Source of the DNA: Lachnospiraceae bacterium
GTDB lineage: Bacteria; Bacillota; Clostridia; Lachnospirales; Lachnospiraceae
Direction: 5' to 3'
Assembly: GCA_015056815.1 (NCBI GenBank)
Contig: SVFN01000010.1
Location: 1 to 64,000 of the forward strand
DNA length: 64,000 nucleotides
Shown: positions 9,362 through 17,416 of the stretch, in pieces
Position numbering within the stretch: the stretch's first letter is position 1
Layout: every line of letters begins with the position of its first letter
Notes under the pieces: generated by a model
The model's database searches: none
Seen by the model: only the letters and a program-made list of their open reading frames with translations
What the model was told of the DNA's origin: nothing
Translations under genes and position numbers: made by a program

Positions 9362-9534
9362 CTTTTTGTATCTCCTTTATCTTTCTGCCACAGTCCGTGC
9401 AAACTGCTTCCGGGAAATCCTGCAGATTCATTTCTTCCACTCACCATACGACTATTGGCAGATTGCCCGATAACCGTCCAAAGCAACTGCGCGGCCCGCT
9501 TCTTTGCTTCGGCGTTAAAGTGTTCTGTATTCAT
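9358..9534 (-). CDS. Possible 58-residue ORF linking cbiA and the YkgJ gene
   Basis: An open frame that starts inside the last codons of cbiA in another frame (opening MNTEHFNAEAKKRAAQLL) and ends by an ATGA overlap with the YkgJ-family gene. The chained overlaps suggest translational coupling, and the N-terminal third looks helical. The C-terminal half is low in similarity to anything I know, and no independent ribosome site is seen. A second frame in the same place encodes a short peptide with a CTDC motif, so the assignment is uncertain. Confidence 0.3.
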   Translation of the reverse strand: MNTEHFNAEAKKRAAQLLWTVIGQSANSRMVSGRNESAGFPGSSLHGLWQKDKGDTKR

Positions 9535-10909
9535 ACATCGTCTCCAGAAAATGGCTCACGATCTTAGGATTCGCATAATAGTGAATATGTGGAAAGCCTG
9601 CGATCAGGTTTTGCTGCTGTATAAAACTCCCCCAGTGCTTCCCGTTTTTTTCGGTATCAAATACCGTTTGCACAAGATCCGAAACACTCCGGTGAAATTC
9701 ATGCGCCGGAATCTGTGTATCTTTTTCGCACAAAGGATTCTCCTCTTTCGCACATAAGTTCACATAACCAAAATGCTGTAACCTGTTTTGAAAACGGCAG
9801 GTGCCGTCCAAAGCCCCGACAAGCGGCCAGGTATTTCCCTCCGGATCGGTCATCTCCCGATGCAGATACATAAACCCTCCGCATTCCGCATGTGTAGGAA
9901 GTCCCTCTTCGATCTTTTGCCGGATGTCGGCAAGCATCGTCTTGTTTCCCGAAAGATCCCTGCCATACAGTTCTGGATAGCCGCCGCCCAGCAGTAATCC
10001 GTCAATTCCTTCCGGCAGACTTTTATCGCGAAGCGGCGAGAACGGGATCAGCTCACAGCCGCACTCCCTCAAAAGCTCCAGATTATCCTCATAATAAAAG
10101 CAAAACGCCCGATCCCTTGCAACCGCGATCTTTAAACGGTCTTTTAACGAACCCGCGTATTTCATTGCTGACTGCATGATTAAATTTTTGCTCTTCCAAG
10201 CGGAACTGTCATCCGGTTTCTCCTCAGATTCTTCCGCCTCTTTCGATAACTTTAAAATCCCGTCCAGATCCAGATATTCTTCCGCCGTTTCTGCCAGCCG
10301 CTGCACCTTTTGTTTCAGATCCTCTATCTCCTGTGCTGTCACAAGTCCCAGATGTCTGCTTTCGATCTGCGCCTCTTTCACAAGCGGGAAACAGCCAAAC
10401 GCATGGATGCCGCGTTTCCCGCAAAACTCTTTTAGCGGTTCATAGAGACTGGGCGGAAGCTGATTAAAGATCACGCCACGGATGCCGGAAGCGGGCTCTA
10501 GATGCAAAAATCCTTCCAAAACCGCTTCGACCGAGCGACTCATTCCTTTGCAGTTTATCACTAAGATCACCGGTGTTTTCGTATCCGCTGCGATCCGGTA
10601 AGAGCTTGCCGTCTCCTGCATCCCGATCCCGTCATAATATCCCATGACCCCCTCGATCACACTGACATCACAGCCTTCTGCGTTTTTTTGCAAAAGATAG
10701 CGAAGAAGTGACGGCTCCATAAAAAAACCGTCCAGATTACGCGCCTTCGTGCCAATGATCTCACTGTGAAACATAGGATCGATATAATCCGGTCCGCATT
10801 TAAACGCGGCGGTCTTAAGTTTTCGATTTACCAATGCCTGCAGGATCGCACACACGATCGTTGTTTTCCCGCATCCGCTGTGTGTGCCTGCTATCATGAT
10901 TCTGTTCAT
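9515..10909 (-). CDS. cbiA: Cobyrinate a,c-diamide synthase (CbiA)
   Basis: A 464-residue enzyme of the CobB/CbiA family, which amidates the a and c side chains of cobyrinate using glutamine and ATP in corrinoid synthesis. The N-terminal dethiobiotin-synthetase-like domain has the P-loop GTHSGCGKTT at residues 8-17 and KCGPDYIDPMFH. The C-terminal type-1 glutamine amidotransferase domain has LLLGGGYPELYG and the nucleophile in THAECGGFMYL. No other cobalamin gene or B12-box leader is seen nearby, so it is an orphan here. Related amidases serve sirohaem or F430 amidation, so the substrate is not certain from context. Confidence 0.9.
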   Translation of the reverse strand: MNRIMIAGTHSGCGKTTIVCAILQALVNRKLKTAAFKCGPDYIDPMFHSEIIGTKARNLDGFFMEPSLLRYLLQKNAEGCDVSVIEGVMGYYDGIGMQETASSYRIAADTKTPVILVINCKGMSRSVEAVLEGFLHLEPASGIRGVIFNQLPPSLYEPLKEFCGKRGIHAFGCFPLVKEAQIESRHLGLVTAQEIEDLKQKVQRLAETAEEYLDLDGILKLSKEAEESEEKPDDSSAWKSKNLIMQSAMKYAGSLKDRLKIAVARDRAFCFYYEDNLELLRECGCELIPFSPLRDKSLPEGIDGLLLGGGYPELYGRDLSGNKTMLADIRQKIEEGLPTHAECGGFMYLHREMTDPEGNTWPLVGALDGTCRFQNRLQHFGYVNLCAKEENPLCEKDTQIPAHEFHRSVSDLVQTVFDTEKNGKHWGSFIQQQNLIAGFPHIHYYANPKIVSHFLETMYEYRTL

Positions 10910-11012
10910 AGTTCTCTGTTCCTATCTGTCAAACTGTTAAAAAAGCCGGTCTTCTACGCAACCAGCTGTCTTTGCATAATTCTCAAAAAGTGTTTAAGAA
11001 GAAGTAGGTATA

Positions 11013-11046
11013 TTCCACATGGTAGTAGTCTCCTACTTTTTTGGAG
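11013..11046. terminator. Weak hairpin between the Rhs island and cbiA
   Basis: A 6-bp stem (AGTAGG/CCTACT) with a long loop. T-rich sequence follows on both strands. It may insulate cbiA from leftward transcription through the island. Confidence 0.35.
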
Positions 11047-11158
11047 GTCACGTTTTGGTTCTTATCATAGGTATCAAAAATATTATTTGATCAGTTATTT
11101 TTCACACATATCCTTCCTTCTCGATCAGACTTGACCACTACAAACCACTATAGTTTCC

Positions 11159-11881
11159 CTATATATTGACATTTTTCTTGATTTGTATATCAACACTTAA
11201 AAATGAACAAAATAACCCCGATAGCAAAAGTATTATTTCTACATCGCCCATTACTAATTTTTTCAAAAACAGTAATGCACATATAAATAGTTCTAAAACT
11301 CCTACACTGATCCACGCTGATCTAAAAAGAAGTTGAATTTTTCGCACTTTTATTGCATCATTACAATCATTTACTTGCTCTTGCGGCTTCCCATCAGAGG
11401 ATATTACAATGACACTATGGGAAGTATCTCTTTTATTTAACAGAACTTTAATCACAATGAAAAACAATATATACATACTTTCCATATAGCATAGCATTTT
11501 AGTACTCTTTTGAAAAGGAAGCCATTCAACCCTAACACAAACTCTTGGATCATCTTTATAAACCGCAACCCGAATTATATCTCCTTCATTTTCAGTATAA
11601 GCAAATGGTACCTTGCTATCATACAAGCAACTCTCATAAGTATACCGGATATTAGCAATTTCAATTACATTAACAATTTCGTTGGATCCTCTTGGACGAT
11701 TTGACAATATAGCCTCCACTTCCTCTATTTTGGCATTAGTTACACTCCATTTTGTTTGCGTCAAAAGATATAATCCATAAGGTACTCGATATGCAAAGCA
11801 GAAAATGATATGTAGGCAGCAAAACAACATAAATATCTGCAAAACAACTGCTTCTTTAAGTATTCTTTGTATCTCATTCAT
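11159..11881 (-). CDS. DUF3592-like membrane protein, putative immunity protein
   Basis: A 240-residue protein with a first membrane helix near residues 10-35, a soluble beta-rich domain of DUF3592 character (about 45-125, with IANIRYTYESCLYDSKV and DIIRVAVYKDDPRVC) and further membrane helices near 130-150, 190-210 and 215-232. The start MNEIQRIL at 11881 is preferred because it overlaps the stop of the upstream 49-residue ORF. The longer reading has no ribosome site. By position it is the immunity partner of the leftmost, truncated cassette. Its function is inferred from context only. Confidence 0.6.
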   Translation of the reverse strand: MNEIQRILKEAVVLQIFMLFCCLHIIFCFAYRVPYGLYLLTQTKWSVTNAKIEEVEAILSNRPRGSNEIVNVIEIANIRYTYESCLYDSKVPFAYTENEGDIIRVAVYKDDPRVCVRVEWLPFQKSTKMLCYMESMYILFFIVIKVLLNKRDTSHSVIVISSDGKPQEQVNDCNDAIKVRKIQLLFRSAWISVGVLELFICALLFLKKLVMGDVEIILLLSGLFCSFLSVDIQIKKNVNI

Positions 11882-12023
11882 TGTCAAATTTACCCTCATA
11901 ATTAAATAATTCTTTGAAGAATTCACGGATCTTACTTACTTTATCATATAAAGTTTTACCTATTGTAATAATAGAAGCTTTTGTTACAATACCACTTGCA
12001 AAATTGTATTTATCATATTCCAA
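11874..12023 (-). CDS. 49-residue ORF, probable tail of a lost Rhs tip
   Basis: An open frame from a TTG preceded nine bases upstream by GGAGG, reading MEYDKYNFASGIVTKAS and ending in a lysine-rich helix. Its stop overlaps the start of the following membrane protein. The same overlap between tip and immunity gene is seen elsewhere in the island, so this is probably the 3' end of a tip gene cut off by the adjacent IS66 remnant. It could now be translated as an independent peptide. Confidence 0.45.
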   Translation of the reverse strand: MEYDKYNFASGIVTKASIITIGKTLYDKVSKIREFFKELFNYEGKFDNE

Positions 12024-12035
12024 AGCCAACCACCT

Positions 12036-12258
12036 CCGCGTATATGATTACTTTGAGTATATCTTAACAGAACTGGCCAGCCATCAGGATGATACCAGCC
12101 GTGAGTTCCTAGCAGATCTCATGCCATGGTCTGAAAAGGCACAGGAAAAATGTGGTCATCCAAAAAAATCTTGATTCTGCTTTCAATGTACGAATATAGG
12201 AATCGCCAGTAAAACGGCGGTTTCTTTTATTGTATGGTACTCATGAATGAGTGCTTAC
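12036..12258 (+). mobile_element. Remnant right end of an IS66-family element
   Basis: The plus-strand frame ending at the TGA 12172-12174 encodes YDYFEYILTELASHQDD and LMPWSEKAQEKC, the characteristic C-terminus of IS66 TnpC transposases. About 80 bases on, 12238-12258 reads in reverse as GTAAGCACTCATT, the form of an IS66 terminal inverted repeat, and would be the element's right end. Everything upstream of the last 45 codons is missing, so the element is dead. Confidence 0.75.
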
Positions 12259-12304
12259 GATCCATTCGTCAATTACCTTCTCTCTTAATTCTTGTATTCT
12301 TATT

Positions 12305-12332
12305 CTAACCACATTGGTTAAGATGTGGTTAG
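12305..12332. terminator. Terminator-like hairpin
   Basis: A perfect 10-bp stem (CTAACCACAT/ATGTGGTTAG) with an 8-base loop and a T-rich 3' flank. It lies between the IS66 end and the AlbA-type gene fragment. Confidence 0.6.
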
Positions 12333-12341
12333 GTTATTTTC

Positions 12342-12450
12342 TTACGAAAAATATTTCTGATTTTTACTTGATGACTTTTCCGGTATAGTCATCTTTAACA
12401 CACCATTTTTCAGCATAGGTGTTAAATACTTTCTTCTAAAACTTGTCCTG
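12342..12450 (-). pseudogene. C-terminal fragment of an AlbA_2-type ATP-binding/HTH protein
   Basis: The leftward frame encodes TSFRRKYLTPMLKNGVLK followed by MTIPEKSSSKNQKY. This is the winged-helix C-terminus usual in proteins with an AlbA_2 (formerly AAA-4) DNA-binding domain. Only about 35 residues remain. The frame runs upstream into an IS200/IS605-type end, so the apparent 73-residue ORF is a chimera rather than a gene. Confidence 0.6.
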
Positions 12451-12451
12451 C

Positions 12452-12485
12452 TGTGAAGCCTCACACGACTAAAGTCGCGTGCTTC
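12452..12485 (-). mobile_element. IS200/IS605-type terminal hairpin
   Basis: Read leftward, the sequence is a hairpin with stem CACGCGACT/AGTCGTGTG (12481-12473 with 12470-12462) followed by GAGGCTTCACAG. This is the form of the right end of IS200/IS605 elements, which also forms the 3' part of TnpB guide RNA. No tnpA or tnpB coding sequence is present, so only the end survives, abutting the AlbA_2 fragment. Confidence 0.55.
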
Positions 12486-12559
12486 CAAATAAGAAACACA
12501 AGAGAATGATAGCATTTCTGTTGTTCTCTTATTGTTTCTTATACCCCTCTTTAGGAGGA

Positions 12560-13069
12560 TCAATAATTTTTATCTGCTTCTTCAATCCATACACCAACTA
12601 TGACATTTCCCCTATAATCCGTATCTATATATTCTATGATTACATGCTGATTATTTTTACGTATCTTTCCTCCTTCTTCCCTAATTTTAGTATACCCAAT
12701 CTGAGCATTAATGCTTCGATAAAAAAACTTAACACCGTTCACTTTAAAAGTCTCATTTACTGAGCCGGTATGATAATCCTGAGTATACCCTTCCACAACA
12801 CTGTATTTATTTTGTTTGTATGGCATATAAATGTAATAGTGATCTTTTAATAATATATAAACACCAGACAACTCTATTATTCCCCAAACAAAAAATATCC
12901 ATATTATTACAGTTTTTTTTACTTTATCCCGTTTACCTTCTTGAATTTTTATTTCCCGATTTGCAAAATAATACTTTTTTACCAAGCAAAAAAAGCAAAC
13001 AAAGACCGGGAAAAAAAGCAAATCATCAAAATTGTTAAATGAATAATGGCATTGATATATGTTTATCAT
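12560..13069 (-). CDS. Putative Rhs-tip immunity membrane protein, family copy F
   Basis: A 169-residue member of the island's six-member paralogous family. The family has a CHY-type N-terminus (MINIYQCHYSF), two membrane helices (about residues 16-33 and 50-73) and a conserved soluble domain containing YMPYKQNKYSVVEGYTQDY, VKFFYRS and NNQHVIIEYIDTDYRGN. Its ribosome site GGGGAG overlaps the end of the tip tail at 13074-13322. It is nearly identical to copy E (14915-15442), so the two are recent duplicates. Role in immunity is inferred from its invariant position after a tip. Confidence 0.65.
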   Translation of the reverse strand: MINIYQCHYSFNNFDDLLFFPVFVCFFCLVKKYYFANREIKIQEGKRDKVKKTVIIWIFFVWGIIELSGVYILLKDHYYIYMPYKQNKYSVVEGYTQDYHTGSVNETFKVNGVKFFYRSINAQIGYTKIREEGGKIRKNNQHVIIEYIDTDYRGNVIVGVWIEEADKNY

Positions 13070-13073
13070 AGTA

Positions 13074-13420
13074 TCATTCTCCCCACAATCTCTTGTCTTC
13101 TACTGTGTATGTCACTATGCCATGTGCTTCTCCTACTGTACTTGATATTCCCAATCCCACATTTATTGAAACACCTCCAAAATCATCTCCATGTTTGTTT
13201 TCTGCTGTAATCGCATCTATACCCATTGACAATCCTGCGCCTATAGAGCCTCCAAATTGACCGCCTGTTTTTCCAATCTGATTTAAATCTGGTGCTGATG
13301 AGGCTTCCGCCCACATAGACATAAGTCGTCACGCTTCCGCTCGCCTTATTCAGCTCCTTTACCTTGTTGCCCATGCTGTCGTAAGTGTATTCGGTCACTC
13401 CACCGTTTGCGTTGGTCACG
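13074..13420 (-). pseudogene. YD-repeat fragment joined out of frame to a tip tail
   Basis: From the right, a YD-repeat piece (GGVTEYTYDSMGNKVKELN, about 13420-13325) breaks into another frame and continues as the last 75 residues of the glycine-rich tip (APDLNQIGKTGGQFGGS to VTYTVEDKRLWGE). The tip portion is almost the same as the matching part of the tip at 15447. Most of the tip, including its glycine-rich first half, is missing. The junction shows a deletion between core and tip. Confidence 0.75.
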
Positions 13421-13512
13421 CTGGTACGGTTATAAACAAGCTCTGGGAAGTAGACCGATAGTCTTCCTCTTTCAGTTCATTTGCCGAGACAGAAATCACT
13501 CCTGTCTCCTCA

Positions 13513-14935
13513 TTATAAGTACCACATATGATAGGTGTATTCGATCACACCGCCGTTTGCATTGGTCACACTGGTACGGTTATAAACCGCATCGTAGGTA
13601 TAGCTCTCAATCTTCTTTCCGTAGGCATCGTAGACTGCCAGCACATTTCCGACCTTGTCGTAGCCGATCTGATAAGTACTGCCCTCTCCGTCTGTAATGG
13701 ACGTGACATTTCCAAGGGCATCATAAGTAAAGGAAACTGTGATATCCCGTTCCTTCGTCCTTCCCTTCCGCGTCATGGACAGGATCTGCCCCATGCCGTC
13801 GTAAACATACTCTGTGCGGTTGCCAAGGGCATCCACTGTGGCGGAGCATTTTCCGTTGTTCATGTCATACTCATAGGTTGTACTATTGCCGTTTGCATCG
13901 GTTACGGAAGTCATCTCACCATAGCCGTTATAAGCTAATACAATGGTGTTACCCTCCCCATCCGTTACGGAGTTCAGATTCCCGTAGCCGTCATAACCAA
14001 GACTTACCGAATTCTCCTCCCCATTCGTGACGGTTTCGATCCTGCCGCTTGCATCATAAGTATACACCGTAGTATTCCCACAGGCATCCGTCTGGGATTG
14101 TAACAGACCGTTTTCGTAGTAAGTATATTTGACCTCACCGCCGTCCGCCTGTGTCAGCTTCGTAAGTTTGCTTCCGGTGCTGTACTCTGCCGTTGTGATC
14201 CCCTTTAAGGTATCCACGACTTTTTTCAGGTTGCCCGCAGTGTCATAAACCGCACTTTCCGTCGTCGTGCCATCCGGATAAACAGCTTTCGTGATGTTTC
14301 CGTCTGTATCATACTCGTAGCGGATTTTGCTTTCGTTCGCTCTCGTGACACAGACTAGGTTATCGTGGCGGTCATACTCAAATTTTGTCGTATTGCCCTG
14401 TGCATCGGTCATGGAAAGCGGCTTGCCGTAAGCGTCATAGGATGCTTTCGTCTCTGCTGTTTCGTTTTCTCCGGTATGGACGGTTTCTTTCAGAACATTG
14501 CCGCCTGCATCCACTTCATAGTCTGTCACAGTGCCGTTACGGTCGGTATAGCGGATGATGTTTCCGATGGCATCCCTTGCAAATCCTGCCACAGTTCCAT
14601 CCGCGTAAGTGATCTTTACAACATTGCCGTTCTCATATTCGTAGACCTTCGCACCCTTACCTGCCACCGTCTCCGTTTTTACCTGTCCGTCAGTATTATA
14701 GGTATACGTGGTATCGACGCCGTTCTCCGTTTTGGAGGTCAGGAGATTTTTTGCGTCATATTTCCAGGTAATCACGCTTCCCCTGCTGTCTGTGTAAGAA
14801 GTCTGATTATCCTTCTCATCATAGCCATAGGTCTGCACCCGGCCTTCCGTATCCGTCTCTGATACGATGCGGTCTTTTTCATCCCTGACATAATCTGCTC
14901 CGGTTCCATCCGGATTACGGGTATGCGCTTGAGAA
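13513..14935 (-). pseudogene. Rhs core fragment: about 470 codons of YD repeats
   Basis: The longest open core piece in the island, made of about twenty YD-type repeats (YEYDxxGN, YTYDASGRI and similar). It has no start codon with a ribosome site, because its upstream edge is fused to the last codons of the copy-E immunity gene. Its downstream end stops at HMWYL, beside a stretch resembling another part of the Rhs protein (VSANELKEEDY). YD repeats form the shell that encapsulates the toxin tip in intact Rhs/Tc proteins. This segment is a displaced recombination substrate rather than a gene. Confidence 0.8.
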
Positions 14936-15442
14936 GCCTTTTTTTTCTGCTTCCTCAACCCACACACCGACAATAACATTCCCTCTATAATCCGTATTTA
15001 TGTACTCTATGATCACATGCTGATTATTTTTACGGATCTTTCCGCCTTCTTCCCTTATAGTAGTATAACCAATCTGGGCATTAATGCTTCGATAAAAGAA
15101 TTTGACACCATTCACTGTAAAAGTCTCATTTACTGAGCCGGTATGATAATCCTGAGTATACCCTTCCACAACACTGTATTTATTTTGTTTGTATGGCATA
15201 TAAATATAATAGTGATCTTTTAACAATATATAAACATGAAATAGTTCTATTGTTCCCCAAACAAACAACATCCATATTATTACAGCTTTTTTTACTTTAT
15301 CTCGTTTATCTTCTTGAATTTTTATTTCTCGATTTGCAAAATAATACTTTTTTATCAAGCAAAAAAAGCAAACAAAGACTGGAAAAAAAAGCAAACTATC
15401 AAAATTGCTAAATGAATAATGGCATTGATATATGTTTACCAT
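14915..15442 (-). CDS. Putative Rhs-tip immunity membrane protein, family copy E
   Basis: A 175-residue protein with the same architecture as copy F: MVNIYQCHYSF start, membrane helices near residues 16-33 and 50-73, and the C-terminal NNQHVIIEYINTDYRGN. The last nine residues (KKGFSSAYP) come from the YD-repeat segment fused to its 3' end, so its natural stop was replaced. The ribosome site GGGGAG lies within the last codons of the preceding tip gene, which implies translation coupled to the tip. This is the only family copy preceded by a tip that is open over its whole length. Confidence 0.7.
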   Translation of the reverse strand: MVNIYQCHYSFSNFDSLLFFPVFVCFFCLIKKYYFANREIKIQEDKRDKVKKAVIIWMLFVWGTIELFHVYILLKDHYYIYMPYKQNKYSVVEGYTQDYHTGSVNETFTVNGVKFFYRSINAQIGYTTIREEGGKIRKNNQHVIIEYINTDYRGNVIVGVWVEEAEKKGFSSAYP

Positions 15443-15446
15443 GGTA

Positions 15447-16640
15447 TCACTCTCCCCTCAATCTCCAGTCTTCTACTGTGTATGTCACTAATCCATGTGC
15501 TTCTCCTACTGTACTCGATATTCCCAGTCCTATATTTAATGAAACACCTACAAAATCATCTCCATGTTTATTTTCTGCCGTAATCGCATCTATACCCATT
15601 GACAATCCTTCACCTATAGAACCTCCAAATTGACCACCTGTTTTTCCAATCTGATTCAAATCTGATGCATTTAAATGCGAAAAGAAAACCCCTCCACTTA
15701 AACTAGGTATTCCTCCGCCCCCTGCTCCAACTATTTGATAATGTATATTTCCTTTGGAATCAATCACAAAGCCTTGGCTAGTACTTGCTGTTGCAGCAGC
15801 AGATCCCATAGCTGTAAATCCAAAGGATATTGTACCGCCTCCAGTAATAATATAAAAGAAGTTGTCTTTAACTTTTTCAAAGAAAGATGGCCCATCATTC
15901 TTTTTCAACCCAAACGGATCCAAATAACTAATCGGATTCCCTTCTACATACGCATAGCGGTTTAAGCTCTTGCTGCTGTCAATGCTTCCGATCAGAATAT
16001 CCTGATTGATAAAGCGTTTGATGTCAATATTGTAGTAGCGGGCACGCATGTAATACAATCCGTTCGCATCGCTAGTGACACCGTATTGCCCGTTATAGAG
16101 GTAATCTACCTCACCATATTTGCCGCTGATCAGTTCTCCGTATGGTGTGTAGGAATATGTGTGTGTAATTGCTCCTTTCCCATCTGTGACAGCTACTGTG
16201 CTGCCGATATTATTATAGTGATAGACAAGATACTCTGAAATATTGCTGATCAAAGAGTCATTCTTTTTGTTTTCACTATCTTTCGTGTATGTTTCCTGCG
16301 CGACCAGTCCGTTGCCGTAAGTATAATAAGTGACTTTATCCTGTGTCTCTTTTACAAGCACCTGTGACAGATCACCGCTTGCTGTATCGACTACATAGGA
16401 TATGCGTTCTTCCTCTTTCGCTCCGGCATTTTTGGTCATGCCGATACGGTTATTATCCGCATCATAACGGTATTTTTGTGACTGCTCCACTGTCTGTCTT
16501 TACTGCGATCAGTCTGTTGCGACAGTCATACGTGAAGTGCGCCATCTCACCGTCAAGCGGTCCGTAGGTCATGTTGCCGTCTTTGTCATACTCAACGGTC
16601 TTTCCGTTGTATTTGATAAGACACTGTCGTATTCCATCGT
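15447..16640 (-). pseudogene. Rhs 3' core plus glycine-rich tip (best preserved cassette)
   Basis: The open stretch 15447-16490 encodes the Rhs core end (YTYSYTPYG-type, then NGLYYMRARYYNIDIKRF and SYLDPFGL at the core/tip boundary) and a complete tip of about 150 residues. The tip is glycine-rich (GGGTISFGFTAMGSAAA, IDSKGNIHYQIVGAGGGG) with a conserved second half (QIGKTGGQFGGSIGEGLSMG, GEAHGLVTYTVEDW). Upstream, 16491-16640 holds more core (YDKDGNMTYGPLDGEMAHF) in another frame, so a frameshift near 16490 and a small deletion near 16620 separate them. No start codon with a ribosome site is seen. Confidence 0.8.
15905..16640 (-). repeat. Rhs 3' core repeat, copy 1 of 4
   Basis: Direct repeat of the core end before the DPFGL boundary, closely matching copies near 18370-19090, 22622-23110 and 25205-25327. 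Such shared segments are the substrate by which tips can be swapped. Confidence 0.85.
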
Positions 16641-16643
16641 TGT

Positions 16644-17141
16644 CTATTGCCTGTTATTCTCTGTTTCTTCTACCCACAATTCTACAATAACATTTCTATC
16701 ACCAAAAGAAATATATTTAATTCGTACATGCTGCCCATTTCCACATATAAAACCTCCATTATATTCTGTTTTGTGATATCCTAAAAAAAGTTCTTTATCA
16801 TAATATTTAAACTCGATACCATCAACAACAAATGATTCAAAATCACTATGATCATATTCGGAAACAACCCCATCTACTGTCATACAATTATTATTTTTGT
16901 AATTACAATACACACGAAAGTATTCCGAAATATATCCCCAAATTAGTAATATCAGAAAAATAGTTATTACTATTAAAATAAATGCGACAAAAATGCATTT
17001 TAGCATCTTAAGTCCATTATTACTCATTTCTTTAGAATTAAAATACTTTAGTTCTCTAAAAGTTACACCTACAAATAATAATAGACCCAAAATAGGAAAG
17101 AAATATAAAAAAGTGTAATGGCAATTATATACTTGTATCAT
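16644..17141 (-). CDS. Putative Rhs-tip immunity membrane protein, family copy C
   Basis: A 165-residue, more divergent member of the family: MIQVYNCHYTF start, membrane helices near residues 12-30 and 47-70, then FVVDGIEFKYYDKELFLGYHK and NGQHVRIKYISFGDRN. The ATG overlaps the stop of a tip tail (ATGA). The next core fragment begins within a few bases of its stop. Its divergence from copies E and F suggests a different tip specificity. Confidence 0.65.
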   Translation of the reverse strand: MIQVYNCHYTFLYFFPILGLLLFVGVTFRELKYFNSKEMSNNGLKMLKCIFVAFILIVITIFLILLIWGYISEYFRVYCNYKNNNCMTVDGVVSEYDHSDFESFVVDGIEFKYYDKELFLGYHKTEYNGGFICGNGQHVRIKYISFGDRNVIVELWVEETENNRQ

Positions 17142-17209
17142 TCTAATCCCTTTATGATATACATCACTTTTCCTTTGTCTTCCACATTAGTACCAATGTC
17201 TGTTTTTTG
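17138..17209 (-). pseudogene. Last 23 codons of a lost tip
   Basis: The frame ends with QKTDIGTNVEDKGKVMYIIK and overlaps the copy-C immunity start by ATGA. This is the position and style of the tip tails in the intact cassettes (VTYTVEDxR). All upstream tip and core sequence has been replaced by noncoding DNA. Confidence 0.5.
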
Positions 17210-17416
17210 CAAAGACTATGTACTTGCAAAGGAAAAATGTAGGTTGCTGCAAAATGTCATTCTTTGGGGCCACCCCATAAACCCCTGTAAAATTGCGGCT
17301 TAGAGATGGTTTGAAGGGCAACCATCCCTAACACACAATTCTGCAATTACCTACAAAATGTCTTTGCAACTACATAAGAATTTTGCAACAAACAACCAAT
17401 GTTGCACCTCTAAATC
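17210..17416. other. Noncoding junction between two cassettes
   Basis: It contains a 7-bp hairpin (GATGGTT/AACCATC) and a 25-base motif at 17370-17394 that recurs at 25356-25380, also just downstream of an immunity gene. No coding potential is seen. Confidence 0.5.

Noticed and set aside
10910..11158. Cobalamin riboswitch upstream of cbiA
   Set aside because: No B12-box or characteristic multi-stem pattern was found on the leftward strand.
11914..12174. Rightward 86-residue ORF read as a whole gene
   Set aside because: Only its last 45 codons match IS66 transposase. The first half is antisense to the tip-tail ORF and the DUF3592 gene start.
12342..12563. Leftward 73-residue ORF as a gene
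   Set aside because: It is a chimera of an IS200/IS605 end and an AlbA_2 gene tail.
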